In this document: positions 52,924 through 62,074 of the stretch, piece after piece
Layout of the letters: each line of letters starts with the position of its first letter
How positions within the stretch are numbered: the stretch's first letter is position 1
Assembly (NCBI GenBank): GCA_963575745.1
Contig: CAUYUJ010000197.1
Coordinates: 52,944-116,943, forward strand
Length of the DNA: 64,000 bases
Reading direction: 5' to 3'
DNA from: Prorocentrum cordatum
Lineage: Eukaryota; Sar; Dinophyceae; Prorocentrales; Prorocentraceae
Translations under genes and position numbers: made by a program
The notes under the pieces: generated by a model
The model's database searches: none
Seen by the model: the letters and a program-made list of their open reading frames with translations, nothing else
Told to the model about the DNA's origin: nothing

Positions 52924-53504
52924 GTGGGCACCCTGCGCGCCTCCACGTACCAGGCTCTGCAGCCCCAGCCGTTACTTGACGGCCATGGGGCTTGGCGAGG
53001 GCCCCCGGAGGCCGAGATTGGGGAACACCAGCTCGTGGCGATGCTCCCCACGAGACGGAGGAGGAGGCCCGTGTCCGCCGTGCCGCCGCTCTGGCTCGCG
53101 CCGGGACTGCCGCAACCGAAGGGGCCGGCGGCAGGGCGCGGACGTGCACCGCGCTGGCATGTCGTGGCTGCTGGTCCAGGGCTCGTCCCGGAAGCCCGGC
53201 AGCGGAGACGGAGACGTGCTCAACCGCCTCAGGTCGAGGGGGCGCCCAAGAGGGACCGCGAGGAGGAGGCAAGAGAGTTGTCGAAAGCGTTCGGAGGTGT
53301 TCGGGCGGTTTCGGAGCCCGGGGTGGTGTCCACCAGCTGCGCCTCGTCAATAGGGCCTTCCAGGGGTGCCGGAATCGTCCCCGGCAGCCGTCGGAGAGCC
53401 GAGCTATGGCCCGAAAACCACGGGGAGACGCCAGGAAGGATCGTAGGCGCTGGGGGAAGGTTGGGCTGCACGTAGGAGTGGCCTGCCGCTGGGGTGACCT
53501 TTGA
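52924..53504 (+). CDS. Possible coding segment, unrecognised
   Basis: Two plus frames stay open for 170-180 residues. The frame from 52924 reads GHGAWRGPPEAEIGEHQLVA, then REEEARELSKAFGGVRAVSE. It has mixed composition and is the better candidate. There is no family motif, no start context and no second exon I can identify. It ends where the Fam-H repeat begins, so it may itself be part of a longer repeat. Confidence 0.25.
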
Positions 53505-53509
53505 TGCGG

Positions 53510-53640
53510 GCCCAATGGGGGCCTCCCAATCGCTGAGCGCGAAGCGGTGGCAGCGTCTCGCGCGCCCGGGCTTGCCACCCCGCGCCCCCGTGACGCCGCA
53601 TACCCAAGGCCACGCTTGCCCAGGGTTAAGTAAGTCGGGC
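53510..53640 (+). repeat. Fam-H dispersed repeat, copy 2
   Basis: GCAGCGTCTCGCGCGCCCGG, CGCGCCCCCGTGACGCCGC and AGGCCACGCTTGCCCAGGG correspond in order to 12960-13065. Confidence 0.65.
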
Positions 53641-53697
53641 AGGCCCCTCTACAGGAGGAATATTCAAGAATACCCCACAATGGTCTGGGGACGATTT

Positions 53698-53732
53698 CTC
53701 GAGGAGGAGGAGGAGGAGGAGGAGGAGGAGGT
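53698..53732. repeat. (GGA)n array
   Basis: Short pure run. Confidence 0.93.
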
Positions 53733-53819
53733 TTGCTCACTTTTGCTTATGCTTGGACTCTTTTTGCATTCTTCTGTTGCGCGTGGTCGAGGGTCGGCGG
53801 CGCTCCCGGAGGGGGGTAA

Positions 53820-54155
53820 TTCCGTGAGACGGGGCGGGCCTTCGCAGACGGCGCGGACGCCCCTTCGGAGAAGTCCCCCACGCCTTCCCCGAAGACATGG
53901 GCAACTTCTCAGAACCGAAGACGGAAAACGCCCAAAACATCAACGTTTGGTGCTCCGCGCGGATTTCTCGGATCCGCGCGGAGCGCCAACAGTTTATGCT
54001 TGCGGCGTTTTTTCTTCTTCTGCAGAAGTCGCGAGGGTTTCTGAGAAGTCCCGCCGCCTTCTGAGCAGGCCCTCTCATTCTTCTCAGGAGGCGCCAGGGC
54101 TTCGAGAAGTCCCGCGGCCTTCTGAGGAGGCCTTCTCCTTCTCGCTTCTCCCCTG
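53820..54155. mobile_element. Fam-A element carrying a nested Fam-E-like insert
   Basis: Outer sequence GCGGGCCTTCGCAGACGGCG ... CCCGCGGCCTTCTGAGGAGG plus CCTTCTCCTTCTCGC is Fam-A. The left terminal repeat is poorly preserved. At 53917-54020 the Fam-A sequence is interrupted by the Fam-E-like insert. Confidence 0.7.
53917..54020. mobile_element. Fam-E-like insert, nested
   Basis: GAAGACGGAAAACGCC at the left mirrors GGCGTTTTTTCTTCTTC at the right. The centre is GCGCGGATTTCTCGGATCCG plus CGCGGAGCGCC, matching the core of 34491-34682. Confidence 0.65.
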
Positions 54156-54190
54156 GCCCTCGCCCACCCCTCTGGGGACCCCATGGCTGC

Positions 54191-55114
54191 GGGAGATCGC
54201 GCGGCGCCACGCGATCTCCCAGACCTCAGGGCCCCCCCTCTTTCTTCCCCTCGCCCCCCCTCCCCCCCTCGTCCGCGCACGCGCCTCGGGCCACAATGCG
54301 CTGACCTGCGGGCCTCCCGACATGGGGCTGGGGTTCGGAGGAGAAAAGAGGCGCCCTTATAACTCTACCCGCCCCTCATCTTCCCCTTCTTGGGCCTCCC
54401 GGGAGGGCCTCGTCGCCACCGCGGGATTCGCCTCGAAATCCTGGTCAGAACGCACTCCAGGAGAGGTCCCGGGAGTAGCGGCATCGGTACCTTTTTGGTT
54501 TCTCGAGGCGTTGACGGGGTCGGAGGATCGCAGCATCGCAGATGCCTCTGCGATGGGGCTCGAGGCGAGGCCAGATGTTCTCCCCGCCGACGACGCCGAC
54601 GCAGCGGCGATGCATCGGCGGTGCGGCGCGATCCTCCGGCCCCACTGGCGCGACGCAACAAGAACGGTGTCGTCTGCGCCGATGTTGGCGCCTACGCTGC
54701 CCGCGTGATGTCGTGCGTGATCGCTCTTGTCTCCAACGCAGCGTGCCGCGCTGGCGGCCCGCGCAAGCCTCCGCGAAAGGTCGCTACGTCATCTCGCGTG
54801 AGACCCGCTTTTGATCGTCGCTCCTTGGGGATCCTTTTCTCCTGGAGTGCGTTCTGGCCAGGACTTCGAAGCGAATCCCGCGGTGGCGACGAGGCCCTCC
54901 CGGGAGGCCCAAAAAGGGGAAGATGAGGGACGGGTAGAGTTAGAAGGGCACCCGTTTTCATCTCCTCCGAATCCCAGCCCCATGTTGGGAGGCCCGCAGG
55001 TCAGCGCATCGTGGCCCGAGGCGCGTGCGCGGACGAGAGGGGGAGGGGGGGCGAGGGGAAGAAAGAGGGGGGGCCCTGAGGTCTGGGAGATCGCGTGGCG
55101 CTGCGCGATCTCCC
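54191..55114. mobile_element. Large foldback element with 275-bp arms
   Basis: The arms 54191-54464 and 54838-55114 are inverted copies: GGCCTCCCGACATGGGGCTG versus its inverse near 54980, and AGAACGCACTCCAGGAG versus CTCCTGGAGTGCGTTCT at the inner edge. Each arm ends outside in its own perfect hairpin GGGAGATCGCG/CGCGATCTCCC (54191-54220 and 55085-55114). The 373-bp centre holds a Fam-G copy. No gene is seen. Confidence 0.92.
54513..54648. mobile_element. Fam-G element inside the foldback
   Basis: GACGGGGTCGGAGGATCGCA at the left and CGCGATCCTCCGGCCCCACT at the right are inverted. The interior has GATGTTCTCCCCGCCGAC and GATGCATCGGCGG. Shorter than the other copies. Confidence 0.78.
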
Positions 55115-55154
55115 AGACCTCCTGCCCCCCCCCCCCCCCCCCCACCCCTACCGG

Positions 55155-55262
55155 GAGGCCCCCCAAAAATGGGAAGACGAGGGACGGGAAGAGCTAGAGG
55201 GGTACCTTTTTGTTCCCCTCCTCCGGACCCCGGCCCCATTGGGGGAGGCCTACGCTGCCCCC
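55155..55262. repeat. Extra direct copy of part of the foldback arm
   Basis: GGGAGGCCCCCCAAAAATGG, GACGAGGGACGGGAAGAGCT and GCCCCATTGGGGGAGGCC repeat the right arm's 54900-55000 segment in the same orientation. A C20-plus run precedes it. Confidence 0.7.
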
Positions 55263-55446
55263 CCCCCCCCTCTGCCCGGCCCTTCTTCGTCCCTCCCCCC
55301 GACCACGCGCACGAGAGCGGCCCCTGCGCCGCCGCAGGGGCCGCTGCTGCTGCGCGCACCCCCCCCCCCCCCCTCCCCATGCCCCCCCCCCGCGGCGCGA
55401 GAGGGGCTGCTTGCGCGCTTGGGCTTGGCCGCCTCGCGCTGTGAAC

Positions 55447-55585
55447 AAATCCTCCTCCTCCTCCTCCTCCTCCTCTCCTCCTCCTTCCTCCTCCTCCTCC
55501 TCCTCCTCCCCCTCCTCCTCCTCCGTTTCCTCCTCCTTCCTCCCCTCCTCCTCCTCCTCCTCCTCCTCCTCCTCCTCCTCCGCGC
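55447..55585. repeat. (TCC)n array
   Basis: CTCCTCC with TTCC and GTTT interruptions, about 140 bp. Confidence 0.95.
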
Positions 55586-55619
55586 ACCGAAGGTCGCTCT
55601 TGCCCAGGGCCAATCTTGC

Positions 55620-56013
55620 CTGCATCGGCTGCGAGCGAGGGGGGGGGAAGTGAGCAGGAGGAGGCCTTCTCAGAAGGCTCGGAAGTCCCCAGGCCTTCTG
55701 CGGAGTTGTCCAAGCCTCCCCCGAAAACATAACACATTTCTGAGAAGGCGCGAGGGCTTCTGAGAAGTCCCGCCGCCTTCTGAAACCAGGCATGCGACGT
55801 CTTGATTTTTTCAGAACGGCGTCCCTGAAAGTCCCGACCCTTTCCCCGGGACCGGTTTTTCGTCCTGAGTCGTTATTTTTGACGGTCTCGAGGCCCGGCA
55901 AGGGCCCCCCAGGGCCGAAAAGAGCCCAAAACTTCCCGTCCTGATTTTTTTTACGACGCGATCATGTCTGGGAGAAGGCCTTCTCCTTCTCACTTCCCCC
56001 CCCTCGCTCGCCG
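55620..56013. mobile_element. Fam-A element interrupted by a full Fam-B element
   Basis: The left end GGCTGCGAGCGAGGGGGGGG plus AAGTGAGCAGG and right end CCTTCTCCTTCTCACTTCCC plus CCCTCGCTCGCCGCCGA are inverted. Removing the insert at 55786-55971 restores the continuous CCGCCGCCTTCTGA...GAGAAGGCCTTCTC order found in the other copies. Confidence 0.85.
55786..55971 (+). mobile_element. Fam-B MITE-like element, complete copy 1, nested
   Basis: The 186-bp insert has inverted ends CCAGGCATG...CATGTCTGG. The core contains TCGTTATTTTTGACGGTCTC and GAGGCCCGGCAAGGGCCCCC. The same 184-186-bp unit occurs inverted at 61421-61604. At least five core fragments are scattered elsewhere. Confidence 0.9.
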
Positions 56014-56164
56014 CCGAGTGCAGTCGACCCCTCTTCGGCTCGGCCGCCTCAGGCTGGGGAGGTCTCGGCCCTGCCAGGGCGGCGCCGCGCCCGTGGCCGC
56101 TGGCGCCGGCGCCTTCGAGGCGCCTCTGCGCGCACGCCCGAGGCGGGGCGGTGACAGACGTACA

Positions 56165-56340
56165 CAGTCAGCTCCTCCGCCTCCTCCTTCTCCTCCTCCT
56201 CCTCCTCCTCCTCCTCCTCCTCCTCGTCCTCCTCCTCCTCCTCCTCTCCTCTCCTCACTTCTATCTCCCTCCCTCGCATCTCCTCCTCTCCTCCTCCTCC
56301 TCCTCCTCCTCTTCTCCGCCTCCTCCTCCCTCCTCCTCAT
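56165..56340. repeat. (TCC)n array
   Basis: Two TCC blocks separated by a CTTCTATCTCCCTCCCTCGC segment. Confidence 0.95.
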
Positions 56341-56419
56341 CACTCATCATCTTCATCACTCCCCCGTCCTCTCGTCATAACGCGTGCTGCGGCCGCTGCT
56401 TCTCCCTTCCCGCCTCTTC

Positions 56420-56685
56420 TCCTCTCTCTCCGTATCATGGCTCCTAATGCGACAATCCCTGCCTTCTGCTCATCCTGTCATATGGTTGTCACACTTCATG
56501 AAAAAGAATGGAACTGAGACAATCGTGGCCCGCTACTGTAACCAAGCTAGAATGGTAATGATACTGCATTCATCATCTCATCATCATCCATAATCCATCA
56601 TATCATCATCATGTTCCATCATCTCATCATTTATTCGCATCGTTCAACTACTCTTTGTAATAATTCGAATCGTTGCCTCTCCTAC
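56420..56685. other. Lower-GC segment with ATCATC motifs; no gene
   Basis: CATCATCTCATCATCATCC-type sequence at 56570-56640. No long open frame. Confidence 0.6.
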
Positions 56686-57686
56686 TAACTCTGTTGAAGC
56701 TGCCTTATGCATCGCTCCTCTACGCTCTCCTCTCCTCCTCCTCTCCTTTCCTCCTCCTCTCTCATCTCCTCTCCTTCCTCCTCCTCCTCCCAGGGCCACC
56801 GTCCCAGGTGGGCCCAGTATCGGTGCCCCAGACCTCGTACTTCAGTCATGACGGCAGGCTTTTGCCCAGTTTGGGCCTCGGGCCGCCCCCGCCGAGGGCC
56901 CCTGGGGCTGCCGAACAAGGCTGCCCGGGCTGACGATCTGGTCGAGGGGAAGGGGCCTATGGACCTCTCTCGGGGGCGGACAAGAGGGGGGGGATGACTA
57001 GGGGGGGGGACATCATGGCGGGGGCCATGATATTTCCCAGATTTCATGGCGCTTTCTTGTTTCATTTTACGTCCCTGGCCCCCCCGCTGAGCCGCGCACA
57101 TGCCGCCGGTCATGATTTGCACGCCCCCCCCCTCTTGGACACCCCCCTCTTGGCCGCTCCCGATTCTCTTGGGGTTCACACGGTGAAAAACACACGACCT
57201 CGAAGACTTGGATGTTGATCGTTTTCTTGTTCATAGTTTTGCCGATCGGCGCGGGCCCTCGCACCCTCTCCCCCCCCTATGGAGCAGATCTTGGCTGTCT
57301 TTGGCGCCTGTTTCGAGCAGGCGGAGTCTCTCTCGTAGGACGCACTGTTGCAAACAGTCGCATTGAGGAGAGGTCCAGAGCCAGACCCCCCCCTCTCCCT
57401 CCCCTTCTGCCCATGTCGAAACGCCGAATGAGCAAACGTTCCAGTCCTGGGCCCAGGATAGCCTGGCCAAGGCAGGTGTGTATGCACAGTTGGCGTCTCC
57501 CTGCCGAGGCCCCCGGGCGAGCCCCCCGCATCGTCGTCGGCAGCCGCGGCTCCTGGTCTGCCATCCTGGGTGACGGTCGGTCGCGATGCAGGAAGCACAG
57601 ACCTCCGTCTCCGACGCTGTGCCTCTACAGGGGCTTAGGCCGCCTCCGCGGGGCCCCCGATTTGGGCCTGGGGGTGGCATCAAAAG
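56686..57686. other. No gene recognised
   Basis: GC-rich DNA with a short TCC run (56720-56790). Overlapping frames on both strands lack family motifs. Confidence 0.45.
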
Positions 57687-58136
57687 TTGATGCGGGGCCA
57701 AAAACGATTCCCTGGGGTGGGGTCGAGACCTCTGGGAAGCGCGGCTAGGAAAAATGGCACCCCTGCGGCAGAAAATCCTGAGCAGTTTGGCACGGTTGCA
57801 CGTCGGGGGGTCGCGATGACCAGGCGTTCAGGCATCGTAGAGAAGCCCCAGGGCCCGCCGCCTTGCAGACTCCCTCATGGCAAGGTCGGGGCCACGCTCA
57901 TGTACAGGTCCAGGACTTCGGGCAGCCGCATGCCGGTGACCGTGAAGGAGGTGGAGAAGGAGCGGGTGCTCATCTTGTTTCAGGGGGACGGCACCACATG
58001 GAAGCGCATCGAAGGCCTCTCCGGCGAGTCACGTCCGCCCCCCAGGGCCGGAATTCGAATCTACGATGCAGGTAACCGGCAGTTCGTGGAAAGGCAGGGT
58101 GAGGGGGCCCAACGGTCATTCATTCTCCTCGGGGGC
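57687..58136 (+). CDS. Probable exon of an unidentified gene
   Basis: The plus frame from 57687 turns from Arg/Gly-rich into well-formed sequence from about 57820: GATLMYRSRTSGSRMPVTVK, EVEKERVLILFQGDGTTWKR, then GIRIYDAGNRQFVERQGEGA. The pattern YRSRTSG-x-MPVTVKEV resembles the small beta-barrel (SH3/Tudor-like) segments common in dinoflagellate proteins that read YxSxTxxxWMPxxV, but I cannot name the protein. A donor-like GTGAGT stands at 58137 and another (GTGAGG) at 58099. Downstream sequence is Fam-K repeat, which would then lie in an intron. An acceptor-like TTGCAG lies at about 57866, so the upstream frame may not be coding. No partner exon is identifiable in the window. Confidence 0.45.
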
Positions 58137-58164
58137 GTGAGTGAAGTGGCATGCAGTGGCCTGG

Positions 58165-58300
58165 ATTATTGTTGTTTGTTGTTGTCGTCGTCCTCGCCCG
58201 CGTCCCACTCGCGACCCACCCGCGCCGCGACCCACCCCGCGACCCACCCCGCGACCCACCCCGCGCCCGCCCTCCCACTCTTATCAGCAACTGCGGGATG
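58165..58300 (+). repeat. Fam-K partial copy
   Basis: TTATTGTTGTTTGTTGTTGTC followed by a short array of CGCGACCCACC units, in the same orientation as 18225-18715. Confidence 0.7.
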
Positions 58301-58357
58301 CTACATAGTGAAGCCTTGTGGGCTACACGTGTTTTTTTCCACAACCTCGACCCCCAC

Positions 58358-58455
58358 ATGTCTGGAACCCTTCCCTGAGACATGTTTTTCACCCTAGGTC
58401 GTTTTTTGACGGTCCCGAGGCCCGGTAAGGGCCCCCAGAGGCCGAACATCGCAAA
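58358..58455 (+). repeat. Fam-B partial copy
   Basis: ATGTCTGGAACCCTTCCC, GGTCGTTTTTTGACGGTCCC and GAGGCCCGGTAAGGGCCCCC match the first two thirds of the complete element. Confidence 0.75.
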
Positions 58456-60052
58456 ACACCTCCAGTCGTGATTTGTTCGCAACGCGAGGGTGTCGGGGTT
58501 TATGTTCAGCTTTTCTTCTGTTTCCATTTTCAGCGATCTCCCATATGAGCAGCTCAAAAAATAAACGCATGATACGGACGAGTCTCTTTCCGAGGGTACA
58601 GTCGACCATCTTATCAACAACCTCCTCCCGAGAAGCAAGGCCAGCGTTTCTGGGCCACCCTGCCGGGACGCTGGCGCAGTCTCTTGAGCACGTTCGCCCC
58701 TCCAGCGTTAACAGAAGACACTTGCTCCTGTTTTGTTTGAAGCAACTTCCGAGACGCTGGCCCCGATGTCTCAAAGGATAGTGTTCTTGATGGTATGTCC
58801 GGCCGTACCCTCACGTTGTTCCAACCTGCTTCAGCCTTGGTCGCCAGAAAGAATTTCGAGCATCAAGAAGGCACTGAAGCTGGAGGGTTTTCACGTGTCG
58901 GGCCCCGGGAGGTGATACTCGCTCCACGCGGTTTCGATGCCTTTACGGGTGCTCGCACTTCTTCCTTGGACGTGGTCCTTGGGGGCACTGTGACTGTGCC
59001 CCTGCATCCTTGCCTCTCGGCCCGCCCTGGCCCTGGTCCGTGGGCCACGTGCTTTCCCACCTTGGCTTCACTGGGGGCGTCCAGGGGGCGCTGCATCCCG
59101 ACCGCGCAGGCTTGCGCTCTGGTCGCATCGCACAGCTACGCGCCGGTCGTTGAAAGCAGGTACTTTGGGATATCCAGGTCGCAGTCTGCGTTAGCCGCCT
59201 ACCTACTTTGAGAGTCGAGCGGTTTTCCCTATCTTCCCTGCTCTTCAGGGGGCGGGCGGAAGCCCACTCTGCTTCCAACGCCGTCCTACTTCATGCTTCC
59301 ACCCACTCCTTCTTCCGACCGACGGGTGCCATCTGGTCGCACCGTACAGCTACTCTGGCGGGCCGAATACCATCTACCTGACCGCCAGTCTATATTTTAT
59401 GCTTCTACCAGCTTCTCCCAGATGGCCTGTACTGGGGATGGCGGGGGGCTTGGCAGCAGGGTACGAAGGGTTGTGGAGAGGCTCGTGAGAGTCTGACCAG
59501 AGAGGTGGACACAGTACGTGGTGCGCTCGTTAAGCCTGCGGGCATGCCACCAATCCAGACATTCGACGTCGTGAGTGTCTGTTTCACAGACCTTTCGACA
59601 CCGCAGATCTTTCGACACCACTCCCCCAGGACCTTTCTCTTCGTGCCGCCCCGGGTCGTCCCGAAGGCCCCGCGCCCCGAAGACGGGAGACGACGCGTCC
59701 TTCGTGCGTTGCTGCCGTTGCCGCGCCGCCCAGAGGCGCAGGGTCCGCCCTCCATCTGGCCGCTCCGGCTCGACATGTCCCTTCCGGCGGGCCCGCTCCG
59801 ACTCGACTCCGACACTCGGCGGCGGCCCGAGCGCTGTGCGGCGGCGGCGCGGCGTCGGCGACGAGCGCGGCCCTCCTCCGCCGCCCCGCTTAGCCCTCCT
59901 CGGCCGCGCCTGGGGCCTGCGAGGGCGGGGGGCACGCTGGCTCGAGGCCCCGCGGGGCCTTCAGGCCTGGCCGAGGCCCGCGCGGCTCCCCCAGCGCGCC
60001 GCGCGCAGCACTCGAGCACTCAAGGCACAGTGGAGGTCGACCGGTGTAGTCA
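58456..60052. other. No gene recognised
   Basis: Mixed and GC-rich DNA. A plus frame at 58795-59211 is open for 138 residues without a family motif. GC and Arg/Ala-rich frames dominate from 59640. Confidence 0.45.
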
Positions 60053-60212
60053 CCACCCACCGAACCATATCAACCCAACCCGAAGGCCTCCATTTGCCCT
60101 CCATTTCCAGTGGGGAGGGGGTCGGGGAGCAGTGAAAAAACACGTCTGGAACCCATACCCCCCCCCAACCCGAAATTTGGGGCCTCGGGTCGGGTTGGGG
60201 TGGTCTGGTAGG
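60053..60212. mobile_element. 160-bp inverted-repeat element with 7-bp target duplication
   Basis: The left end CCACCCACCGAACCATATCA plus ACCCAACCCGAAGGCC and the right end GGCCTCGGGTCGGGTTGGGG plus TGGTCTGGTAGG are imperfect inverse copies. The direct repeat GTAGTCA flanks it at 60046-60052 and 60212-60218 (the last copy shares one base with the element's end). This is the only element here with a convincing target-site duplication. Confidence 0.8.
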
Positions 60213-60218
60213 TAGTCA

Positions 60219-61144
60219 TGTACAGGCTGGCGCCCCTGCCCGCCCCAGAGCTCACCCGAGGCGGCGGAGGCGCGCACTGCGGTGACCAGCTCCGTGGGTG
60301 CGGGCTCGAGTCGGGCGGAACAAAAATACTTGAGGGCGGCGGATGCGAGGCAAGCGAAGAGCTCTTTTGAGCCGAGGGTGCACAGTCCAGCTTGCCTGGC
60401 CCAGGACGTGTCGAAAGACTTCAGGTCCGAGCCTCGGTGGCTACAGAGTGCGCAGCGCACACATGCATGCATGAACACCTGTCCAAAGCAGATTCCGCAT
60501 TGGACCTCACCCGAGGGCCAGCGCCAACGTCACAGCCGTCCTGCCCGAGAGGGTCGCTCTGAAAGCCTCCCCCTCTGCAGTCCTCCGAGCACTTCGGACC
60601 TCATCTGAGGGCGGTAGGCACGATGATACCACAGAGCTCTCGAGCCAGTGCTGCTCAGCCGTTTCCTGCCTGTCTCTGGGGCGTGTCTGCAGACTTCCCT
60701 CGACGGCCGCGGGATGCGCGGCCTGGCCACAGAGAGAAAGAGAGACAGAGAGCCTTGCCTGCGAGGGATCGAGAATTTCATCAGCGCACACCAATGGAAG
60801 TAATCCTATGGCCCTTACAAGGGAGTCGTTGAACGCAGTGCCGGGGCACTTCTCTGAACAACGCGGCCACTGCTCTGCCGGGGTCTTTCATCAACGAACA
60901 CCAGTGGAAGTAGCAGATATGCTGGTTCGACTGCGGCCCCGACTGCTCTGGCCTGGGGAACGGATGGCTGAGCACACTGAGCCGGCTGGCAGGGGGAAAA
61001 CGGAGCCCCGCGTCGCCACCAAGGAGCGCGCGAGTAGAGTATCGCCGGGCTCATGTCGTGGACCCCCCCCGGCGCCGCTGGCGTTCGGCGCCAAGTTGAA
61101 TCTGAAGTAGAAGCCTGCCGTCCAAGAGGTGCTGACATCTGCGG
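60219..61144. other. No gene recognised
   Basis: A duplicated CATCA(G/A)CG(C/A)ACACCA(A/G)TGGAAGTA motif occurs at 60779 and 60889. No protein family is recognised. Confidence 0.45.
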
Positions 61145-61300
61145 ACTCTCCTCCTCCTTCTCCCCCTCCTCCTCCTCCGCCTCCTCCTCCTCCTCCTTCT
61201 CCACCTCCTCTCCTCCTCCTCCTCCTCCTCCTCCCTCCTCCTCCTCCTCCTCCTCCTCCTCCTCCTCCTCCTCCTCCTCCTCCTCCTCCTCCTCCACCTC
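61145..61300. repeat. (TCC)n array
   Basis: CTCCTCC with a few GCC/TTC interruptions, pure in its last 60 bp. Confidence 0.95.
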
Positions 61301-61420
61301 GGGGCTTCTGGAGCCGCCTTCGCACATCCCCGCTACCCTGGGCGGCCATTACCCACGCAAGAGATCTCGCAGGCAAGAGACACCACCTGCCGCATCTCGT
61401 CTGGTGCCCCTGCCCCTTCC

Positions 61421-61604
61421 CCAGACATGATCGCGTCGTAAAACAAATCTGGACGGGATGCCTTTGGCTATTTTCGGCCCTGGGGGGCCCTCGCCGGGCC
61501 TCGGGACCGTCAACAAACGACTCAGGACGAACAAAAAGGTCCTGGGGAAAGGGTCGGGATTCCCAGGGACGTCGTCTTGAAAAAATCAGCACGTCGCATG
61601 TCTG
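61421..61604 (-). mobile_element. Fam-B MITE-like element, complete copy 2
   Basis: Starts CCAGACATGATCGCGTCGTA and ends ACGTCGCATGTCTG. It is the inverse of 55786-55971 over its full length. Because it is not nested, it confirms the boundaries of the family. Confidence 0.9.
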
Positions 61605-62074
61605 TGTCTCGTGCCTCAACTGCGGGTCCCAAGAAAAGACCACCACCACCTCCATTCCCCCTCCCTCTCTACTTTCCTCTTTCCCTACTCCTTACTGGGA
61701 GAGGGAGGGGGTGAGGGAGGTGATGGTAGTGCATATTTTTTGCCCCCGTATCACCTGGTGCCCCTCCCTCGGCACAGCAGCACGACGGTTGGAAGTCCTA
61801 GCCTCGGGGTCTTAAGCCTCGCCTGGAAGTCTGAGCCTAGACATCCGCCCATGCTGTTTTTGCAATCCGCCCCTCCGAGGAGGAGGAGTCGGAGTCGGAG
61901 TCGGAGTCAGAGGAGAAGGAGGAGGAGGAGGAGGAGGAGGAGGAGGCGGAAGGGCCATCGGGGGCCCAAACCGCCGCCGCCCTCCTGCGGCCCTCCGGGG
62001 CCACAGGGCTGGCGGCTTCGCGGGCTGGCCCCAGGCGCGCGCGTGCGTTCGCAGGTCCTGCCGACCGCGCCGCG
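61605..62074. other. No gene recognised; GGAGTC and GGA runs
   Basis: GGAGTCGGAGTCGGAGTC at 61885-61908 and GGA at 61915-61950. Ordinary GC-rich DNA otherwise. Confidence 0.5.
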
